Of a stretch of DNA of 64,000 nt, positions 57,891-64,000 are shown in pieces; positions within the stretch are counted from its first letter, which is position 1, and each line of letters opens with the position of its first letter. This DNA is from Xestospongia bergquistia (lineage: Eukaryota > Porifera > Demospongiae > Haplosclerida > Petrosiidae). The stretch spans positions 7,013,501-7,077,500 of the forward strand of contig OZ014413.1 in NCBI GenBank assembly GCA_963965975.1, in the 5' to 3' direction. Below the pieces are notes generated by a model. It did no database searches. It was given only the letters and a program-made list of their open reading frames with translations, and was not told where the DNA came from. The translations under genes were made by a program, and so were the position numbers.

Positions 57891-59167
57891 CTTTATGTTT
57901 AAAACAAGACATTATCAAAAGAAATAAATAGTATAAAGGTAATACATAATTTCCTGTGAAAGATATGAAATTACATTGAGTTAAACCTATAAAAACTTGT
58001 CTGAAAACAATTGTAAAATAAAACGTATTTTTTTCAAAATCTCCTGTTATGCATCACAGGTAAACTAGTTTAGTAATTTTTCCAAAAATCTTGCTATATT
58101 CCCGATAGATTGCCCATAATAGCTGCTATGACTGAAAAGTATCAATCTCAATAGTATAAGGGAACCTGGGTCTGTGTGTTTTCCTTTCTGCTTTTTCATA
58201 TTCAACTAAGAAAATCATTGTGACTCCTTGGACATATATTGGATGACTGATCATTAAAAAAATTAAAGTCTGTGAGAAAGTATTAAAACATTCCACATTT
58301 AAAAAGTGTATGGATGTCAATATCAGCACTCATGGTATATTATAACTTGAGTATATGGAAAATTGTTTATAACCTTTTGTTGATTATTAGATCATACTTA
58401 TAATATTTGATACATTAGCCAGATTTTAAAAGGGCTATTGTGTTTGTATTATCATACAGTTTCATTACCACCAAAAACAGTTGCTTTATTTTATAATCTA
58501 ACAACTAACTAAATTACACAATAGAGTGTAGGATGGACTGATTTTTTATTTCTTTTATAGTTGCTCCTGTTGATGGGTGCTTCACAATTTGTCTTTATTC
58601 ACAAGCTCAAGTTTATAAAATTCATCAAAAAATTGACATTGAATAAGATATATATTTTTACTGTTTTTCATTCCGTATATTATAATAATTATAAAAAAAT
58701 GTTGTTAATGTGTTCAGTATGATAGTAATGGAGTTAGTTGAAACTGGTATTCCTGCATGACTGTCATACCAGCTATCCTTCCTTTTTAACCTAGTGTATC
58801 ATAATAGCAATATTAATAGCACGGTCACTTAAACCAAGGTGATATAATCAACATTAACTCTAACTGATATCAAGAGCACACATAATGAAAGAAAGAACAC
58901 TAATTGCCGATGTGTTAATAAAATATTTTGAAGGTACTATATATACTCCATACTAGGTAATCTGAATTATTAGCTATTAACAATATAGTTAAGGGTTTGT
59001 TATATTAAATATATCTAGATATTGTAGCTATTAAAGCTGATTATCTAATGTCCTATAGTGATATTGATTTAGGGACTCATGTGACCAGTTTGGATATCAT
59101 ACCTAGTGACACCAGTATAGATGAGGCAAGCTCTACTCTAGTATGTACACATGTTTTATATTAAGAC
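57891..59167. other. Intergenic sequence, nothing recognised
   Basis: AT-rich. A 67-codon minus-strand frame at 58126-58329 has ordinary composition but no recognisable motif. Confidence 0.45.
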
Positions 59168-59366
59168 AATAATGTGGGTGGTTCTTGGTGTAACTTCACT
59201 CTGATGACATCATCATTAAATGACAGTAGTGATGTCATCATATATGATGACATCATCTAAATCCATCACCTACACCCTAAACCAAACCTTATGACACTAG
59301 TGATGTCATCATCATAGTACAAGTTACATCATCATAGAAGTTACACCAAGAAGGACCCAATAATGT
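59168..59366. mobile_element. 183-bp MITE with perfect 8-bp target-site duplication
   Basis: The element 59176-59358 starts GGGTGGTTCTTGGTGTAACT and ends with its near-perfect inverse (ACACCAAGAAGGACCC). AATAATGT flanks it directly on both sides (59168-59175 and 59359-59366). The interior contains repeated TGATGTCATCAT/ATGATGACATCA palindromes. The 8-bp duplication suggests a hAT- or P-type transposase in trans. The perfect duplication suggests a fairly recent insertion. Confidence 0.88.
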
Positions 59367-59771
59367 ATTAATATTACAGAAACTAGTAAGGTGCAGAAAA
59401 TAATATGAATAACTTATCTTCGTTTATTAAGATTGCATAGATTCATTTTGATTCCCAATTATCACATAATGATACAAACCACTTGAAACAACCTACCACA
59501 AAATAATTTATTCTCTAGACTATATGATTAATATTAAGACATGCATAAAGCTTTTAGTATGCATGCAAAAAAGGAAGGAAACCAAACATGTTCGTTATAA
59601 GTTATTTTTTAGAGCATAGAATAGTGCTAGTATTGCTAGAAATGTATATTAACTCAATAAAACATCACCAATAATATTAGTTATAGAAAGTAACTTTGGT
59701 AAGGATTCGATTGATACAGTATTGTCAATATACTCAATTAAAATACAGATATAAGAAAATTCTTTTTTATT

Positions 59772-60743
59772 CATTGGCAGAGATATAGGGGGGGGGAGGG
59801 GCCTTGAGACCCCACTTTACAAATTGGGGGGGGGGGGATGCCCCCCACTTTGCAAAGAAGCCAATTATATAAGTGGGTGGGATATAGTCAGTTGCATTGT
59901 CTGACAGCTGCAAATTCACTTTTTACACTAAAATAATATACTAATTATACACACATGTATGCAATAGTTAAGAGTTAGCACCTGGAGTGTAGGACTCAGT
60001 TCAGTAGTGAGTGATGACAACCAAGAGGAAAGCAACTCTTGATCTGTTTACTGTATTCAGGGAAGAAACTGATACTGTTGAAATAAATGAAATGAATCTT
60101 TCATCTAATGAAGAAAATTCTGTGAGTTTAGAGTCTAGTGAAGAAACTGTTAGCCATGTAGTTCTAGCTTGGTCAATTAAAAGTGAGGTGAAAAAGATGC
60201 AAAAGTCATGGTTTTCAAAAGATATTGCCTTTTCAAAGCTAAGTAGGCAACTTCCACTTCTTCATAATATGGTGAAAACTGCCTTGCCAACTGTGAAGTT
60301 GGTCACTTCAATTAATATTATATGTGATGCAATTAACATAAATGATATCTTTAAGGACATATTCTCTTCAGTACATCTTGTTCTTCGTTTAACATTAACT
60401 TCACCAATAATGTCTGAAAGAACATTTTCAGCTCTGAAGCACCTTTATACTTATGTTCAATCAACAATGACAGAAAAATGACTAAATAACTGCCTATTGC
60501 TGCACATCCATAAGGAACTCACAGATTTATTAGATTTACCTTCCATTGCACGAGAATTTGTTTCAAAATATGATGAATGAAAAAAGCACTTTGATAACTT
60601 TTTGGACTCACGAAGATGTATACTGTGTTCTTTTAAATGTATTTTCAAGATATCCTTTTTTCTTTAAAAAATATTGTTTAATTCTACATATAAGAATTTT
60701 TTTTACTGAGCCCCCCACATTTTGACTGGTGTCTCTGCCACTG
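59772..60743 (+). mobile_element. Internally deleted hAT element with terminal G/C runs
   Basis: The ends CATTGGCAGAGA (left) and TCTCTGCCACTG (right) are inverted repeats of hAT type. Just inside the left end are runs of 9 and about 12 G, and just inside the right end CCCCCC. The interior encodes the N- and C-terminal pieces of a hAT transposase (see 60011-60585). No clear 8-bp duplication remains, so the insertion is old or the ends are slightly mis-set. Confidence 0.75.
60011..60585 (+). pseudogene. hAT transposase remnant (N-terminus joined to dimerisation domain)
   Basis: The frame starts MMTTKRKATLDLFTVF and soon reaches the C-terminal hAT dimerisation motif: MSERTFSALKHLYTYVQSTM, then after a TGA LNNCLLLHIHKELTDLLDLP in the same frame. 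In intact ZMYM1-like hAT proteins this region reads ERxFSALxxLKTYLRSTMTxxRLN, so CGA to TGA removed the Arg. The DNA-binding and catalytic middle is missing, which makes it a deletion derivative. No evidence of domestication is visible. Confidence 0.8.
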
Positions 60744-61283
60744 ATATTACATAGTTAACATCAATTATTGAGTATCCCTCATGCATAATTATACATATTG
60801 TAATGCATATATGAGTGTGTGTGTGTGTGTGTAAGTATGTCATAAAAACCCCGATACCACACCCTTAATTTAAATATATAGACTGTTAATATTGTAACAA
60901 CATGGTCTCCAAGATTAGGGGTTTAAATAATAAACACTTACCATAATTATACATGAGTAAGCTGAGTAGCATACACGTAAAAAAGCAAATAGCTTCCATT
61001 CTTTTTCCTTTTCAAATAAACATAGAAAAGCTGTTAAAAGTGAGACCTACCATGTCGTTGCTATAAATAAAATTACATGATAATTATTTTTAGTAGAAGT
61101 AGCTGACACATGACTGAGGAAAACCCTTCAATCAGTCTAATAAAATACTTTCGAAAAACTTTGACAATTACAATGAGTGCATAATACAATTAAGTGAGTA
61201 TAAAACAACAACAGATCTACCACTATTAAAATTAACATATGTAATAAGATGGCTACAATAATTCTGATGTAGTGTAGTGTTTT
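60744..61283. other. Intergenic sequence
   Basis: Contains a (GT)n microsatellite near 60812-60832. No gene seen. It should hold the 3' end of the minus-strand SRCR gene. Confidence 0.5.
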
Positions 61284-64000
61284 TCAATTTTCAAAGAGGT
61301 CAGCATAACTCGGAGGAGGAAGAGTCCTCAATGTTTCTATCTGATTGTAGGGTTCAGCTGATGTGTTACGTTCTCTGCCTTGATTCATCTCAAGAGTGGT
61401 AAATGCATGAGATTCGTATGGTTGTGGTGGAGCGGATGAGTACATTGATGGTGGTTGAGGTACCAGATGATGACCTGATTGCTGTTGGTAAGGAGGTAAT
61501 TGTTGCTGTGGATAAGGCGCAACAGTTGGCATTTCATGTGATCCAATAGTATTACTACTTTCATTATAGAGTGGTGGTTGTCTATGATTGGCTATTGGGT
61601 AATTTGCTGAATGTGTTACATGACCAGGATATCGGGTCTGTCTTTGTGGTATAGTATTGAAGGTGGTATTAGGAAGTGGTCTAGATGGACCTCTTTGATT
61701 TGTTCTTTGAGTCGTTTCAGGAGATCTAATAGTTTGTAGTTCAACTTGTTGGGTGTTGAAACTTGTAACATTTTGTCTCTTGTGTTTTTTTCGTACAGCT
61801 ATGCAGCAAACGAATGCCATAACCATTACTACCGAAATAGAACCAGTTGTACCACCAACTGGTCCAGCTATGTTTGATGCTAGAAAACAATAAGTAATTA
61901 TAACATTATAGACTTATAGCATTGCTCTAGTGAAGGATTTAATCAATACACACACACACACACACACATATATAGTTACTTACTAATGTCATATATCATA
62001 GTTTGTGCTTTAGTATTGACTTACAGGCAGCGGTAGGAGGAGCAGGAGTAACACCACGACAAGTAGTCCTTAATGTTGATACTGATGACAAACTCCTTGA
62101 ATTACCTATAAATGTACTGTGACTTCATTAGAAAAAGAAATATGTACAGTTATGTTAAAATACATTTGAGTAATTTTTAACTATAAATCAAATAAATTAA
62201 TCCAGAACAAGTAGTCTTTGAATTAGAAGGCTTTGAATATAAACTGCTATAAACTAAAAAATACAATAATAATAATTAGTAAACCTTAGTAATTATATCA
62301 TATAACAAAGTATACTAATTGCTTAATATAACAACTTACTACATGTGACAGTTATATCTTCATAGTGGTTACAACTAGTTACTGAAGTTGATGGACAACT
62401 ATTTCTAGTTCCATAACATGTGTCAGAGGAAGAACTAGACATGTATGTACTCCAAATTGGTTGACTTGAAGTACCAGACCTAAATAATAGTCAAATAATG
62501 TGTTGTTTGAAATGCCATTGTGACAGTCGCATTGTAAATACTTAACTACTTGTTAAACATTTAAAAATAATTTTTTCTGTTTTTCAATATAGAAAAATGG
62601 AGACACAACATAATGCTAAATGGTAAGCCAACCTTCAAACTTAATAAGTGATAACCATTATGGCAAGGTTCACAGTGATGCCTAAATGAAATTAGTAATT
62701 GTCTTATGTGTTGGCAGTGACATATGTGGATTGTACTTCATATTGTTTAATACAACAATAGAATAAGAACAATAGTAGTGGACATATAAAGATAAGACAT
62801 GATCCAAAACAAATTATTATAGGATTGACAGGCAAGCAAAGAAAAAATAATTTTATTGAAGTAAATAAACAGTTTCATACCTAAACAATTACTGTAGATA
62901 GTAACTAGATTTATACTACTTACAGACTTAAGTGACCATATCTATGGTAATAATTATATCCCAGTTGTTTACAGATAGTTCGAGCATCAGTAGAACTAAA
63001 TCCATCATCACATATTGTTCCCCACTGTCCATTACAATAGACCTCAACACGTCCTTCATTAGAATAATTTCCTCCTTGAAGACGTATCATACCAGAGAAA
63101 GGATTACTGTTCCAGATCCTAGTGTAATCTATAACAAAAATCATATGCTAAAGTAAATATTTGTACTTACAGCAATATACAGTAGCATCATAAGAGTTAG
63201 CATTAGTACATCCACTATCAATGATAGTAGAGAATGAACACTGAAATATAGTGAGGTAGCTGCTACTAGCACAGTTGAGGTCATCTATTTTCATTGATAA
63301 AGTGTCAGTGCCATAACTAGACAGAGATAATGGAGAGCATCTTCATTTGATAACTCTAACCTCACTAATCCAGCTCTAGAGTAACTTGATGCTCCAGTAT
63401 ATCCCAGTTGATGACAGATCACATTAGCTTCAGTAGAGCTATAGTAGTAATCATCACAGATATTACCCCATCCATTATTGTAATAGACCCTAACAATACC
63501 ATAGTAATAGGATGATGAGGTATATCCATTACGAGATAGAATAATAGCACCATTTTGAGCAACATTAGCTAAATGATAAACATTATCATATTCTAATTGC
63601 AAATTTAATAAGGATTGGCATATATAGTCAATACATCTATTAATCAATCTAATAATACTTACCTAATAAAATATATAATTACTTACATATTAATCCAGAA
63701 CAAGTAGTCTTTGAATTATAAGTCTTTGAATATGAAGTGCTGTAAACTAAAGAATATAACATTGATAATGAGTTAAGTAATTAGATTACTTTAGAAAAAT
63801 AAAATGACTTACTACATGTGACAGTAACGTCTTCAGAGTGTGTACAAGTAGTTATTGAAGTTGACGGACAGGAATTTCTAGTACCATAACATGTGTCAGA
63901 AGAAGAACTAGACATGTATGTACTCCAAATTGATTGATTGGATGTACCTGATCTAAATCAATGACAAATAATGTATCACATTATTAATACATGATAGCAA
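61284..64000 (-). CDS. SRCR membrane protein with proline-rich PPxY tail (3' part; 5' end beyond window)
   Basis: Phased exons from right to left: 63813-63952 (SRCR C-half), 63687-63746 (20-residue Ser/Thr linker), 63361-63568 (SRCR N-half), 63171-63316 (C-half), 62924-63128 (N-half), 62340-62479 (C-half), 62025-62105 (Ser/Thr stalk) and 61284-61879 (transmembrane helix and 170-residue tail). N-half motifs: NNGWGNICDDYYYSSTEANV and GQWGTICDDGFSSTDARTIC. The helix is GGTTGSISVVMVMAFVCCIA followed by RKKHKR, giving type I orientation. The tail is rich in Pro, Gln and Tyr (PYPQQQLPPYQQQ, APPQPYESH) and ends with LPPPSYADLFEN, a PPxY motif that binds WW domains. It is distinct from the giant receptor. 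Introns are 44-70 nt in part. Function: probably a scavenger-type recognition receptor (inference). Confidence 0.82.
62195..62253 (-). pseudogene. Dead duplicate of the linker exon
   Basis: It matches the exon 63687-63746 (Y-S-x-x-Y-S-K...NSKTTCSGL) and keeps its acceptor, but the donor GTAAGT has become TTATTT. Reading through meets a stop within a few codons. The flanking exons join in phase 1 without it. Confidence 0.7.

Overview
This is an AT-rich eukaryotic nuclear window from an animal. Spliceosomal introns of about 45-60 nt, many SRCR domains, an adhesion-GPCR with a canonical GPS, and decayed DNA transposons all point to a demosponge. Amphimedon queenslandica is my best guess, inferred from gene content and compactness, not from any database comparison. 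No CRISPR array, rRNA, tRNA or bacterial operon is visible.

Layout. (1) 1-17.4 kb holds two large intronless genes on opposite strands (2791-6516 minus, 12950-16723 plus). Each encodes a secreted parallel-beta-helix-like ectodomain, a Cys-rich neck and a multi-pass membrane domain. Around them lie tandem non-coding repeat blocks, a 5'-end remnant of the first gene and two decayed copies of the second. (2) 17449-27138 is a tandem duplication of a 4,844-bp unit, with the two copies separated by the 2 bases TA. Each unit carries a foldback element built from THAP-transposase pieces and part of a decayed peptide-transporter-like gene. (3) 28191-42064 (minus) resolves into one gene of 56 exons encoding about 3,340 residues: signal peptide, 20 SRCR domains, Ig, EGF, Ig, HRM, GAIN/GPS, 7TM and cytoplasmic tail. 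Every splice junction can be phased, yet the reference carries three in-frame TGA codons and one 1-nt frameshift. (4) 46.5-48.8 kb holds a shorter paralogue of the membrane domain of region 1, without the beta-helix, preceded by a duplicated leader that abuts its ATG. A decayed duplicate of the first SRCR exons of the giant receptor follows. (5) 51.4-57.9 kb has two intact 515-residue POT/PTR2-like transporters and a fragment of a third. (6) 59-60.7 kb has a small MITE with a perfect 8-bp target-site duplication and an internally deleted hAT element. (7) 61284 to the right edge is the 3' part of a second SRCR membrane protein with a proline-rich PPxY tail; its 5' end lies outside the window.

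Taken together the window looks like a fast-evolving cluster of cell-surface recognition genes (SRCR receptors and beta-helix multi-pass receptors) growing by local duplication and decaying by pseudogenisation. The strongest discoveries are the giant SRCR-array adhesion GPCR with its unusual set of stop codons, and the beta-helix/multi-pass membrane family, for which I know no named family. A role in immunity or self-recognition is inference only.
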